From positions 1-11,830 of the forward strand of contig JBEAQJ010000012.1 of the NCBI GenBank assembly GCA_041163945.1: a DNA stretch of 11,830 nt. Direction: 5' to 3'. A program made the position numbers and the translations under genes. Positions within the stretch are counted from its first letter, which is position 1; every line of letters begins with the position of its first letter. Source of the DNA: Roseicyclus sp041163945 (GTDB taxonomy: Bacteria > Pseudomonadota > Alphaproteobacteria > Rhodobacterales > Rhodobacteraceae). Below the pieces are notes generated by a model. It saw nothing but the letters and a program-made list of their open reading frames with translations, had not been told where the DNA came from and did no database searches. Below, piece by piece: positions 1 to 7,111 of the stretch.

Positions 1-607
1 GCGCCAAGGCCGCGCGCACGGCCCCCGCCGCCGAATAGGTGGCACAACTGCCGCCGGGCGCGGTGTGCGCGGCCACGGCGCGCAACAGCCCCGGTTCCCA
101 CAATTCGGGGTTTCGCGCCGGGGCGAAACCATCCAAAAACCACGCATCCGCGCAGCCATCCCACAGCGGGACGGTCTGGCGCGCATCACCAAAGATGATC
201 CGGGCCGACAGCCCATCGGTTTCGATGTGGCCAGACCCCTCGAGCGCGTCTGCGATGGCATCGACAAAGGGCGCCGCCTCGGGAAACCCAGCCAACGCCG
301 CGCGCGCGTCTTGCGGGCTTAGCGGAAAGGCCTCGAAACTGGTGAAACGCAGCTGCCCCGGCAGGCCCGCATCGTTCCAGGCCAGCGCGGCGGCGATCAG
401 GTTCAGCCCGGTGCCAAAGCCCAGTTCGGCGATGTGGAACCCCGGCCGGAACCGTTCCGGCAAATCATTGCCTGCCAGAAACACATGCCGTGTTTCCGCC
501 AACCCGTTGTCGAGCGAAAAGAACGGGTCGTCGAAATCGCGCGACACGGGCACCCGGCCCCCGCCGTCGGTGTCGCGCCAACTGATTTGATGTCTTGGCT
601 GGTCCAT
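1..607 (-). CDS. mnmD: tRNA 5-methylaminomethyl-2-thiouridine methyltransferase MnmD (partial, 3' end outside window)
   Basis: This is the SAM-dependent methyltransferase that converts nm5(s2)U34 to mnm5(s2)U34 in the tRNA wobble position. It corresponds to the N-terminal half of E. coli MnmC. The start ATG is at 607, and 202 codons remain open to the window edge. The N-terminus carries the family block ISWRDTDG...PVSRDFDDPFFS...ETRHVFLAGNDL (about residues 8-49). The SAM-binding loop ELGFGTGLN is at residues 61-69. The active-site motif DGFAPARNPELW is at 159-170. Stand-alone MnmD proteins are usually somewhat over 200 residues, so probably only a few dozen residues are missing. The gene is divergent from the FAD oxidoreductase that matches the other half of MnmC, with 94 bp between their starts. 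Family assignment is very secure; the substrate is inferred from the family. Confidence 0.93.
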   Translation of the reverse strand, partial: MDQPRHQISWRDTDGGGRVPVSRDFDDPFFSLDNGLAETRHVFLAGNDLPERFRPGFHIAELGFGTGLNLIAAALAWNDAGLPGQLRFTSFEAFPLSPQDARAALAGFPEAAPFVDAIADALEGSGHIETDGLSARIIFGDARQTVPLWDGCADAWFLDGFAPARNPELWEPGLLRAVAAHTAPGGSCATYSAAGAVRAALA

Positions 608-701
608 GCCGGTCGGCTCGTTTAACCCTGCGCCGGCAACACCGCGTGGAACGTGACATGGCCGGGCGGCGTGACACTGCGGCAGGGCCGGGGGATTGGC
701 A

Positions 702-1739
702 ATGGCAGAGCTTCGGATCTTTGGCGGGGGCATATTCGGCCTGTCGATCGCGTGGGAAGCCGCAAGGCGCGGGGCCCGGGTCGAACTGGTCGATCCGATG
801 GGCCCCGGCGCGGGTGCGTCGGGCGGGCCGGTCGGCGCCTTGGCCCCGCATGTGCCAGAGCTTTGGACGCCCAAGAAGCAAATGCAATTCGAGGCACTCG
901 ACAGGGCCGATGCCTTTTGGTGCGATGTCACGGCGGCGGGCGGGGTTGCGGCTGGCTATGCCCGCACCGGTCGGGTGCAGCCTGTGGCCGATGATGCGGC
1001 GCTGGCCCTGGCCCGTCAGCGCAGCCATTCGGCGCGCGATCTTTGGCAGGGCCGCTATCACTGGTCGCTGGTCCCGACGGAGGATTTTTCGGGCTTGATC
1101 CACAGCCCCACGGGCTGGTTGATCCACGATACGCTCAGCGCACGGGTGGACCCGCGCCGCGCCTGCGCCGCGTTGGTGGCGGCCATTCAGGCGCGGGGCG
1201 GGCGTATCTTGCCCGATGCCTCGGATCGGGCCGCGGTCGAGATCTGGGCCACGGGTGTCGCCGGCCTGGCCAAACTGTCCCGCGAGATTGGTCGTTCGGC
1301 CGGCGGCGGCGTCAAGGGGCAGGCGGCGCTGTTGCAGGCCGATCTGGGCCAAGACGCGCCGCAGATTTTCGCCGAGGCGCTTCACATCGTGCCCCATGAC
1401 AATGGCACGGTGGCGATCGGGTCCACCTCGGAACGGCATTATTCCGCACCCGATCGCACCGACGCGCAGCTTGATGCGCTGATCGACAAGGCGCGCGACG
1501 TGTGCCCGGCGCTGCGCGGGGCACCGGTTCTCGACCGCTGGGCGGGGGTGCGGCCCCGCGCGAAATCCCGCGCGCCCATGCTGGGCCAGCATCCCACCCG
1601 GCCGGGCAGCTACATGGCCAATGGTGGGTTCAAGATCGGGTTCGGCATGGCGCCGGTGGTGGCACAGCTGATGGTCGATCTGATTCTCGACGGGCACGAC
1701 GCCATTCCGCCCGAATTCCGCCCGGATGCCAGCCTTTAG
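702..1739 (+). CDS. FAD-dependent oxidoreductase, MnmC C-terminal-domain-like (DAO superfamily)
   Basis: A 345-residue protein of the D-amino-acid-oxidase (DAO) superfamily. The dinucleotide-binding loop GGGIFG is at residues 8-13, and the second strand ends in Asp31. Next comes GASGGPVGALAPH (38-50), which resembles the GASG-x-x-x-GAL-x-P motif of the C-terminal FAD domain of MnmC. The C-terminal block GGFKIGFGMAPVVAQL is the usual last FAD-contacting segment. In bifunctional MnmC this domain oxidatively removes the carboxymethyl group from cmnm5(s2)U34 to give nm5U, the substrate of MnmD. Because mnmD lies next door and divergent, I infer that this is the stand-alone partner. A glycine/D-amino-acid oxidase is the alternative. 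ATG 702 is preferred over an in-frame TTG at 696 because a G-rich Shine-Dalgarno-like stretch (691-694) sits just upstream. Its stop overlaps the next, convergent gene by 4 bp. Confidence 0.85.
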   Translation: MAELRIFGGGIFGLSIAWEAARRGARVELVDPMGPGAGASGGPVGALAPHVPELWTPKKQMQFEALDRADAFWCDVTAAGGVAAGYARTGRVQPVADDAALALARQRSHSARDLWQGRYHWSLVPTEDFSGLIHSPTGWLIHDTLSARVDPRRACAALVAAIQARGGRILPDASDRAAVEIWATGVAGLAKLSREIGRSAGGGVKGQAALLQADLGQDAPQIFAEALHIVPHDNGTVAIGSTSERHYSAPDRTDAQLDALIDKARDVCPALRGAPVLDRWAGVRPRAKSRAPMLGQHPTRPGSYMANGGFKIGFGMAPVVAQLMVDLILDGHDAIPPEFRPDASL

Positions 1740-2272
1740 CCCGCGGCGCGGCGCAAATCGCCCATCAACTCGGTCAACAGCCGGATCGGCACCTCGCCCG
1801 TCAAACGCCCGTCGGCATCGAATTCCCGTTCCGGGGCCGCGATCAGAACCTCGGGTCCGGGCAGAACCCGTGCCCGAAAGGGGGACATCGCATGGCGCAG
1901 CGTCATTTGCGTGCGCTCGCCGCCGGCGCGCCCTGCGGCGGCGGACAGGATCGCCACGGGCTTGTCCCGCCAGACCCCGCCCGGCACCCGGCTGACCCAA
2001 TCCAGCGCGTTCTTCAACACGCCCGACATGGCCTTGTTGTATTCCGGCCCCGCGATCACCACCGCATCTGCGGCGCGGATCTGATCGGCCAGATGCTGCA
2101 CCTCGGCCGGCAGACCCAACGCCTCCAGATCGCCGTCATAAAGCGGCAGGCGCAGATTGGCCTCGATGAATTCGGCCGGGTCGAACAGGCGCGCCGCTTC
2201 CAACATCAGCCTGCGGTTCCAAGACCCCGCGCGCAACGAACCGCAAATTCCCAAAAGCGCCAAGCTGGACAT
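1736..2272 (-). CDS. NADPH-dependent FMN reductase family protein
   Basis: A 178-residue flavodoxin-fold protein of the NADPH-dependent FMN reductase family (ChrR/YieF-like quinone or chromate reductases). Evidence is the N-terminal strand LALLGICGS followed by the FMN-phosphate loop GSLRAGSWNRRL (residues 11-22). The second motif GPEYNKAMSGVLKNALDW (75-92) is the PEYN flavin-contacting loop diagnostic of the family. The length is normal. These enzymes are cytosolic and use NAD(P)H to reduce flavin, quinones, azo dyes or metal oxyanions; the physiological substrate cannot be read from the sequence. The ATG at 2272 is preferred because a GAAGGG Shine-Dalgarno lies 8 nt upstream and the frame upstream of it has no family similarity. 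The gene is convergent with the MnmC-like oxidoreductase (4-bp overlap) and divergent from the ThDP enzyme, with 55 bp between starts. Confidence 0.9.
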   Translation of the reverse strand: MSSLALLGICGSLRAGSWNRRLMLEAARLFDPAEFIEANLRLPLYDGDLEALGLPAEVQHLADQIRAADAVVIAGPEYNKAMSGVLKNALDWVSRVPGGVWRDKPVAILSAAAGRAGGERTQMTLRHAMSPFRARVLPGPEVLIAAPEREFDADGRLTGEVPIRLLTELMGDLRRAAG

Positions 2273-2280
2273 TTGCCATT

Positions 2281-2286
2281 CCCTTC
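2281..2286 (-). promoter_or_regulatory. Shine-Dalgarno of FMN reductase gene
   Basis: On the minus strand this reads GAAGGG, 8 nt before the ATG at 2272. It supports that start over the longer open frame that continues upstream through the neighbouring gene's start. Confidence 0.6.
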
Positions 2287-2316
2287 GGTCAAACCCATGG
2301 ACAGCACAGCTATGGC

Positions 2317-2321
2317 AGGAG
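2317..2321 (+). promoter_or_regulatory. Shine-Dalgarno of ThDP-enzyme gene
   Basis: AGGAG, 6 nt before ATG 2328. It decides the start, because the open frame continues upstream to 2157 through the antisense of the reductase gene. Confidence 0.75.
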
Positions 2322-2327
2322 CGCGGA

Positions 2328-3950
2328 ATGTCCAAGCGGCATGGTGGAAAAATCTTGGCCGACCAACTGGCGATCAACGGTGTGCGTCGCGTGTTCTCGG
2401 TGCCGGGGGAAAGCTTTCTGGCCGCGCTCGACGGGCTTTACGATCATGCCATCCAGAACATCGTCTGTCGCCAGGAAGGCGGCGCCGCGATGATGGCGGA
2501 AGCGCATGCCAAGTTGACCGGGCAACCGGGGGTGATCTTTGTCACCCGCGGGCCGGGCGCCACCAATGCGGCCGCGGGGCTGCATGTGGCGATGCAGGAC
2601 CAGACGCCGCTGGTGGCCTTTGTGGGCCAGATTGCATTGACCGATCGGGATCGCGGCGCCTTTCAGGAGGTCGATTATCGCCGCTTCTTTTCCCCGCTGG
2701 TCAAATGGGCCGCCGAGGTGGAAACCACCGCCCGCCTGCCCGAATACATCGCGCGCGCCTTTCATGTTGCGCAATCGGGTCGACCGGGGCCGGTGGTTCT
2801 GGCGCTGCCCGAAGATGTGCTATCAGCCATGGCCGATGTGCCCGATCTGGGGCCCGCCCGCTTGCCCCTTGGGGCTGTCGATCCGGTGATCGCGCAGGCG
2901 CTTCTGGATCGGCTCCTGGCCCATGATCGCCCGATGATCGTGGCGGGCGGGCCCGGCTGGAGCCGAACCGCCCAGGCCGATCTTGAAACGCTGGCCTCGG
3001 CCACAGGTCTGCCCGTTGCCGTCACCTTTCGCCGACAGGATTACATCGACAATGCCCATCCCGGCTTCATCGGGGATCTGGGGGTCGGCATGAACCCCAA
3101 GCTGGGCGCGCGCTTGCGACAGGCCGATGCGCTGCTGGTGCTTGGCGCGCGCCTGGGCGAAACCGCCACCAACGGCTACATCCTGATCGACCCGGCCCAA
3201 CCGGCCAAGACGATCTTGCATGTCCATCCCGACCCCGACGAGATCGCCACCGTCTATCAACCCACGCAAAGCCTGGCCGCCCATGCCCCCGCGGTTCTGG
3301 CCGCGCTGCGGGGCGCCACCGGCCAGATCCGGGATGCCGGCTGGACCGCACAGGCGCGGGCCGACTACGAAAGCTGGCAAATCCCCCAAGACACCCCCGG
3401 CGCGGTCAAGATGGAACAGGTGGTGCGCATCATCTCGGACCGCTACGCCGGGCGCGCGATCTACACCAACGGCGCGGGCAATTACGCGGCCTTCGTGCAT
3501 CGCTACGCCCGCTACCACGGCTACAAAACCCAGTTGGCCCCGACATCTGGGTCCATGGGGTATGGCCTGCCTGCGGCCATCGCGGCCAAGCTTGAACACC
3601 CCGACCGGCCCGTCATCTGTTTTGCCGGCGATGGCTGCCTGCAGATGACGTTGCAGGAACTGTCGACCGCGCGCCAATACGGGGCCGATCTGGTCGTCAT
3701 CATTGCCAACAACGGCCGCTACGGCACGATCCGGATGCATCAGGAACTGCACTATCCGGGCCGCGTGTCGGGCACTGATCTCTTCAATCCCGATTACGTT
3801 CAGCTTGCCCGATCCTACGGTGGCACCGGGCACCTCGTGACCGCGATGGATCAGCTTGGCACAGCCCTCGACGCCGCCGACCGCGGCGGGCTGCACCTGA
3901 TCGAATTGCGCCTCGATCCTGCGATGCTGTCGACCACGAAATCGCTGTGA
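2328..3950 (+). CDS. Thiamine-diphosphate-dependent enzyme, acetolactate synthase large-subunit-like
   Basis: A 540-residue cytosolic ThDP enzyme with the three-domain layout of acetolactate synthase and related 2-oxoacid decarboxylases. The N-terminal Pyr domain has FSVPGES (23-29) and the catalytic Glu50 in CRQEGGAAMMAEA, followed by FVTRGPGATNA and GAFQEVDYRRFFSPLVKW, which matches the ALS FQEVD region with its conserved Lys. The central domain is Rossmann-like. The C-terminal PP domain carries GDG (434-436) and NN (461-462), the Mg-ThDP motif. At the position of the Trp that sets 2-ketobutyrate preference in E. coli AHAS II, this protein has His471 (NNGRYGTIRMHQE). No ilvN/ilvH-type regulatory subunit gene is adjacent. 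It is therefore probably not the anabolic AHAS but an ALS-superfamily decarboxylase or ligase of unknown substrate. A strong Shine-Dalgarno supports the start. Confidence 0.9.
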   Translation: MSKRHGGKILADQLAINGVRRVFSVPGESFLAALDGLYDHAIQNIVCRQEGGAAMMAEAHAKLTGQPGVIFVTRGPGATNAAAGLHVAMQDQTPLVAFVGQIALTDRDRGAFQEVDYRRFFSPLVKWAAEVETTARLPEYIARAFHVAQSGRPGPVVLALPEDVLSAMADVPDLGPARLPLGAVDPVIAQALLDRLLAHDRPMIVAGGPGWSRTAQADLETLASATGLPVAVTFRRQDYIDNAHPGFIGDLGVGMNPKLGARLRQADALLVLGARLGETATNGYILIDPAQPAKTILHVHPDPDEIATVYQPTQSLAAHAPAVLAALRGATGQIRDAGWTAQARADYESWQIPQDTPGAVKMEQVVRIISDRYAGRAIYTNGAGNYAAFVHRYARYHGYKTQLAPTSGSMGYGLPAAIAAKLEHPDRPVICFAGDGCLQMTLQELSTARQYGADLVVIIANNGRYGTIRMHQELHYPGRVSGTDLFNPDYVQLARSYGGTGHLVTAMDQLGTALDAADRGGLHLIELRLDPAMLSTTKSL

Positions 3951-3955
3951 TCCTC

Positions 3956-4014
3956 TTTGCTTGCCAAATACTCCGGGGGAGACGCGCCAGGGGCGCGGCG
4001 GGGGCAGAGCCCCC
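3956..4014 (+). repeat. GC-rich double-hairpin intergenic element, possible terminator
   Basis: Just after the ThDP gene stop lies an AT-richer lead (TTTGCTTGCCAAATACTCC) and then two perfect hairpins in tandem. The first is CGCGCC/GGCGCG at 3983-3997 with loop AGG. The second is GGGGGC/GCCCCC at 4000-4014 with loop AGA. The layout (CAAATACTCC, G-run, two GC hairpins) resembles a spacer element I recall as common downstream of genes in Rhodobacterales; that recollection is unverified here. It probably helps end transcription or stabilise the mRNA 3' end. No U-tract follows. Confidence 0.5.
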
Positions 4015-4149
4015 TTGCCGTCCCGCCCAAAGCACCCTTGCGTCGATCGGCCCGCGCCAGTAGATCGAGACCATCATGACCCTCGTCTTCGACATAGCGG
4101 ATCGGGCGCGCCTGCCATGGCGGTTTTTCGGTGCGCGCCGCACGCGACT

Positions 4150-4187
4150 GGGCGGGCTATGACATCGCGCCACCGATGCCCGCGCCC
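4150..4187 (+). other. Inverted repeat in the leuC leader
   Basis: The left arm GGGCGGGC (4150-4157) pairs with GCCCGC-G-CCC (4178-4187), with one bulged G and a 20-nt loop, ending 31 nt before leuC. The rest of the 3951-4218 spacer holds the double-hairpin element (3956-4014), a weak TTGCGT/TAGATC promoter-like pair at 4038-4066, and a possible 28-codon leader frame (4076-4162) whose last sense codon, CTA, abuts the left arm. In DNA this GC-rich the pairing could be chance. Confidence 0.3.
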
Positions 4188-4218
4188 TGATATCCCCGCG
4201 ACCAAGGACACCTGACCG

Positions 4219-5625
4219 ATGACCGGCAAAACGCTTTACGACAAGATCTGGGATGCCCATCTGGCCCATGAGGCCGAAGATGGCACCTGCCTGCTCTATA
4301 TCGACCGCCATCTCGTTCACGAGGTCACCAGCCCGCAGGCCTTCGAAGGGCTGCGGATGACCGGCCGGCGCGTGCGCGCGCCCGAGAAAACCATCGCCGT
4401 GCCCGATCACAACGTGCCCACCACGGCGGGCCGGGAAAACCCCGACCAGATGCCCGAGGAAAGCCGCATCCAGGTGGCGGCGCTGGACAAGAACGCCCGC
4501 GATTTCGGCATCCACTACTACCCGGTGACCGATATCCGCCAAGGCATCGTGCACATCGTGGGGCCCGAACAGGGCTGGACGCTGCCCGGCATGACGGTGG
4601 TGTGCGGCGACAGCCACACCGCCACCCATGGTGCCTTTGGGGCCTTGGCCCATGGCATCGGCACCTCCGAGGTGGAACATGTTCTGGCCACCCAGACCTT
4701 GATCCAGAAAAAATCCAAGAACATGAAGGTCGAGATCACCGGCAAGCTTGCGCCCGGCGTGACGGCCAAGGACATCACGCTTTCGGTGATCGGCCTGACC
4801 GGCACCGCGGGTGGCACGGGCTACGTGATCGAATATTGCGGTCAAGCCATTCGCGACCTGTCGATGGAAGGGCGCATGACCGTGTGCAACATGGCCATCG
4901 AAGGCGGCGCCCGCGCCGGGTTGATCGCGCCCGATGAAAAGACGTTCGAATACGTCAAGGGCCGCCCGCACGCCCCCAAGGGCGCACAATGGGAAGCGGC
5001 GCTGGCCTGGTGGAAAACGCTGTTTTCCGATGATGATGCCCATTGGGACAAGGTCGTCACCATCCGGGGCGAAGATATCGCCCCCGTCGTGACCTGGGGC
5101 ACATCGCCCGAGGATGTGCTGCCGATCACCGCACGCGTGCCCGATCCGGCCGAATTCAAGGGCGGCAAGGTCGAAGCGGCCAAGCGGTCGCTCGATTACA
5201 TGGGGCTGGAGCCCGGCACACCGCTGAGCGACATCGCGATCGACACCGTGTTCATCGGGTCATGCACCAATGGCCGGATCGAAGATCTGCGCGCCGCGGC
5301 CGCGATCCTGAAGGGCAAGAAGATCAAGGACGGCATTCGCGCGATGGTCGTGCCGGGTTCGGGGCTTGTGCGGCTTCAGGCTGAAGAAGAAGGACTGGCC
5401 GACATCTTCAAGCAGGCGGGCTTTGAATGGCGCCTTGCGGGCTGTTCGATGTGCCTTGCGATGAACCCCGATCAATTGCAGCCGGGCGAACGCTGCGCGG
5501 CCACATCGAACCGCAACTTCGAAGGCCGCCAGGGCCGGGGCGGGCGCACCCATCTGATGAGCCCCGCGATGGCCGCCGCGGCCGCCGTCACCGGGCGGCT
5601 GACCGATGTGCGCGACCTGATGTGA
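4219..5625 (+). CDS. leuC: 3-isopropylmalate dehydratase large subunit LeuC
   Basis: The large, Fe-S-containing subunit of isopropylmalate isomerase, which interconverts 2- and 3-isopropylmalate in leucine biosynthesis as a LeuC-LeuD heterodimer. It is 468 residues, the normal length (E. coli about 466). Aconitase-family motifs are intact: TLYDKIWDAH at the N-terminus, VPDHNVPT, VCGDSHTATHGAFGALAHGIGTSEVEHVLATQ, and the [4Fe-4S] ligands Cys349 (GSCTNGR), Cys409 and Cys412 (AGCSMC). The C-terminal TSNRNFEGRQGRGGRTHLMSP is also typical. ATG 4219 has an AAGGA Shine-Dalgarno about 10 nt upstream and aligns with the family start. Its partner leuD lies about 4.1 kb downstream on the same strand, with four genes, two of them on the opposite strand, between them. 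The gene converges on the MFS transporter with a hairpin in the 42-bp gap. Confidence 0.98.
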   Translation: MTGKTLYDKIWDAHLAHEAEDGTCLLYIDRHLVHEVTSPQAFEGLRMTGRRVRAPEKTIAVPDHNVPTTAGRENPDQMPEESRIQVAALDKNARDFGIHYYPVTDIRQGIVHIVGPEQGWTLPGMTVVCGDSHTATHGAFGALAHGIGTSEVEHVLATQTLIQKKSKNMKVEITGKLAPGVTAKDITLSVIGLTGTAGGTGYVIEYCGQAIRDLSMEGRMTVCNMAIEGGARAGLIAPDEKTFEYVKGRPHAPKGAQWEAALAWWKTLFSDDDAHWDKVVTIRGEDIAPVVTWGTSPEDVLPITARVPDPAEFKGGKVEAAKRSLDYMGLEPGTPLSDIAIDTVFIGSCTNGRIEDLRAAAAILKGKKIKDGIRAMVVPGSGLVRLQAEEEGLADIFKQAGFEWRLAGCSMCLAMNPDQLQPGERCAATSNRNFEGRQGRGGRTHLMSPAMAAAAAVTGRLTDVRDLM

Positions 5626-5634
5626 CCGGATGGC

Positions 5635-5662
5635 GCGGCGGGCCCCGAACGGGGGTCGCCGC
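5635..5662. terminator. Bidirectional hairpin between convergent leuC and MFS gene
   Basis: GCGGCG-GG-CCCC (5635-5646), loop GAAC, GGGG-GT-CGCCGC (5651-5662): 10 Watson-Crick pairs plus an internal G.U and a G.G mismatch. It fills the gap between two convergent stop codons, as expected for a shared terminator. No clear U-tract follows on either strand, so it may act only as a pause or 3'-end structure. Confidence 0.5.
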
Positions 5663-5667
5663 CCATC

Positions 5668-6879
5668 TTAACCCGCCCGGCGCAGCCTGCGGGTGACCGC
5701 CACCATCGCCAGCGACAGGCCAACACACCACAGCGCCATCGCCCCGGCCTGTTGGGGCACGCTGATGCCGGCGTCGATGATGACGCCTCCGACCCCCGGC
5801 CCAAGGGCGGTCGATACCACCAAGACCGCACTTGCGACCGCGCGCACCGACCCGATGTGGTCGGTGCCATAGGTCGCGGGCAAAAGCGTGCCCCAGATCG
5901 TGTTGGTCACCCCTTGGGTCACGCCGATCAATCCGACACCCACGATCCAGGGGGCCGGGGTTTGGCCCAGGCCGATCAGGGCAATGCCCAGCCCCATGGG
6001 CAGCAAGGCAAAGGGCACCAGCCGTTCCGGGCCGAACCTGTCGGCGAACCAGCCCGCCGCAAAGGCGGCCGCGACCTCGGATAGGGCCCATGCCGGATAG
6101 GCGGGGGCCATCGCCACCAGCGTCCAGCCCTTGATCTCGGCGATGTGGGCCTGATGGAAAAACACCACCGTTCCGATGTAACCCGGCGTCAACATCAACG
6201 GCACCAGCGCCCAGAAAAGCCAATGGCGCAACGCCTCGTGGCGATGCCAATGCCGCCCACCCAGACCCGGCGCGCCGATCGGCCCGCCCGCCGTGTGACG
6301 CGGCGCGCGGTCCTGTTTCAGCAACCACACCAGCAACGGCAAGATGCCCAGCAGCAAGATCGCCGCCACGACCAGCCAGCTGGCCCGCCAGCCGATCCAG
6401 CCCATCAACAACACGGCGGGCAAGGGCAAAAGCACCTGGCCTGTCGTGTAGCCCAGGTTGGCAATGGCCATCGCGCGACCACGCGTGGCCACGAACCAGC
6501 GCGCCATGGCGGTCTGTTGGATATGGCTGAACATGCCCTGGCCGCAAAAGCGCAACAGGAATACCGCGATCCCCAGCATCCAGATCGTTTGGCCCAAGGC
6601 CATCAGCACCGCCGCCCCGGCAAAGGCCACGGCGACCATCGGGGCCAGGCGCGATAGCGCCACCGTGTCGGCCCATGATCCACGCCCGAACAACAGCACC
6701 GCCGAGCTGAGCGTCGCGGCGGTGTAGAGCAAGCCCCATTGCCCGTCCGTCAGCCCATATTCGGCCCGGATCTGACCGGCGAAAAGCGCGATGAACCATG
6801 TGTGCCCAAGACAGGCGCCCAGCGCGAGCAACAGACCCGTGCCCAGCCAGCGTTTGTTTTCAGCCAGAAAGCGCAGCAT
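5668..6879 (-). CDS. MFS transporter
   Basis: A 403-residue inner-membrane protein with the hydrophobic periodicity of a 12-helix major facilitator superfamily transporter. The first helix is around WLGTGLLLALGACLGHTWF. The loop between helices 2 and 3 has FGRGSWADTVALSR, a degenerate form of the MFS G-x-x-x-D-R/K motif. The middle cytoplasmic loop (about 185-215) is polar and His/Arg-rich (GGRHWHRHEALRH). The second half repeats the pattern with FAAGWFADRFGPER, an A-D-R-x-G-R-like loop after the eighth helix. The substrate cannot be inferred from sequence. The start ATG at 6879 has no obvious Shine-Dalgarno, but no better in-frame start is nearby. The gene converges on leuC and is divergent from the HdeD-like gene. 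It looks unrelated to leucine synthesis, although export of a pathway metabolite cannot be excluded. Confidence 0.9.
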   Translation of the reverse strand: MLRFLAENKRWLGTGLLLALGACLGHTWFIALFAGQIRAEYGLTDGQWGLLYTAATLSSAVLLFGRGSWADTVALSRLAPMVAVAFAGAAVLMALGQTIWMLGIAVFLLRFCGQGMFSHIQQTAMARWFVATRGRAMAIANLGYTTGQVLLPLPAVLLMGWIGWRASWLVVAAILLLGILPLLVWLLKQDRAPRHTAGGPIGAPGLGGRHWHRHEALRHWLFWALVPLMLTPGYIGTVVFFHQAHIAEIKGWTLVAMAPAYPAWALSEVAAAFAAGWFADRFGPERLVPFALLPMGLGIALIGLGQTPAPWIVGVGLIGVTQGVTNTIWGTLLPATYGTDHIGSVRAVASAVLVVSTALGPGVGGVIIDAGISVPQQAGAMALWCVGLSLAMVAVTRRLRRAG

Positions 6880-6956
6880 CTTGGATCATCATGGATAGCG
6901 GGATATCGCAGATCCATACGCCCCAATCGTCGCGGGCGCCAGCGCGGCCATGATGG

Positions 6957-6981
6957 CCCCGGCGATGCGCGTATGCCGGGG
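6957..6981. other. Inverted repeat in the MFS/HdeD divergent spacer
   Basis: CCCCGGC (6957-6963) and GCCGGGG (6975-6981) form a perfect 7-bp palindrome with an 11-nt spacer, in the 232-bp region between two divergent genes. No gene ends here, so a terminator role is unlikely; an operator or chance GC palindrome is possible. The left arm overlaps nothing coding that I can support. Confidence 0.3.
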
Positions 6982-7048
6982 GCAGAACCGCGCAAGTGAC
7001 ACCGGGGTTCCACGGGCCGTGCCGTTGGGGCGGGGCATGGAATGGGAA

Positions 7049-7077
7049 TTGCCGGTGGGCGGCGCTTCCTGTATCTT
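7049..7077 (+). promoter_or_regulatory. Candidate sigma70-type promoter for HdeD-like gene
   Basis: TTGCCG (7049-7054), a 17-nt spacer, then TATCTT (7072-7077): four of six matches in each box. It would start transcription about 28 nt before ATG 7112. Judged by eye only. Confidence 0.4.
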
Positions 7078-7111
7078 TGGCGCGGTATCGTGGTCTTTGT
7101 GTGTATGTGTC

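Noticed and set aside
652..676. Direct repeat CGTGACA in the mnmD/oxidoreductase spacer
   Set aside because: Only 7 bp, found by eye, with an 18-bp period that does not match a full number of helical turns; chance is likely.
465..2000. Long open frame on the minus strand (about 511 codons)
   Set aside because: It is antisense to the MnmC-like oxidoreductase and overlaps two better-supported genes. Its translation is Arg/Gly/Pro-rich low-complexity typical of a shadow frame in high-GC DNA.
3961..4215. 84-codon open frame in the leuC upstream spacer
   Set aside because: It starts inside the double-hairpin element and the product is Arg/Pro/Gly-rich, with no Shine-Dalgarno or family resemblance.
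3784..5043. Long open minus-strand frame across the ThDP gene end, the spacer and leuC
   Set aside because: It is antisense to leuC with no recognisable domain, and it exists because GC-rich DNA has few stop codons.
6915..6975. Inverted pair CATACGC (6915-6921) and GCGTATG (6969-6975)
   Set aside because: The arms are 7 bp with 47 bp between them and clash with the tighter palindrome at 6957-6981; probably chance.
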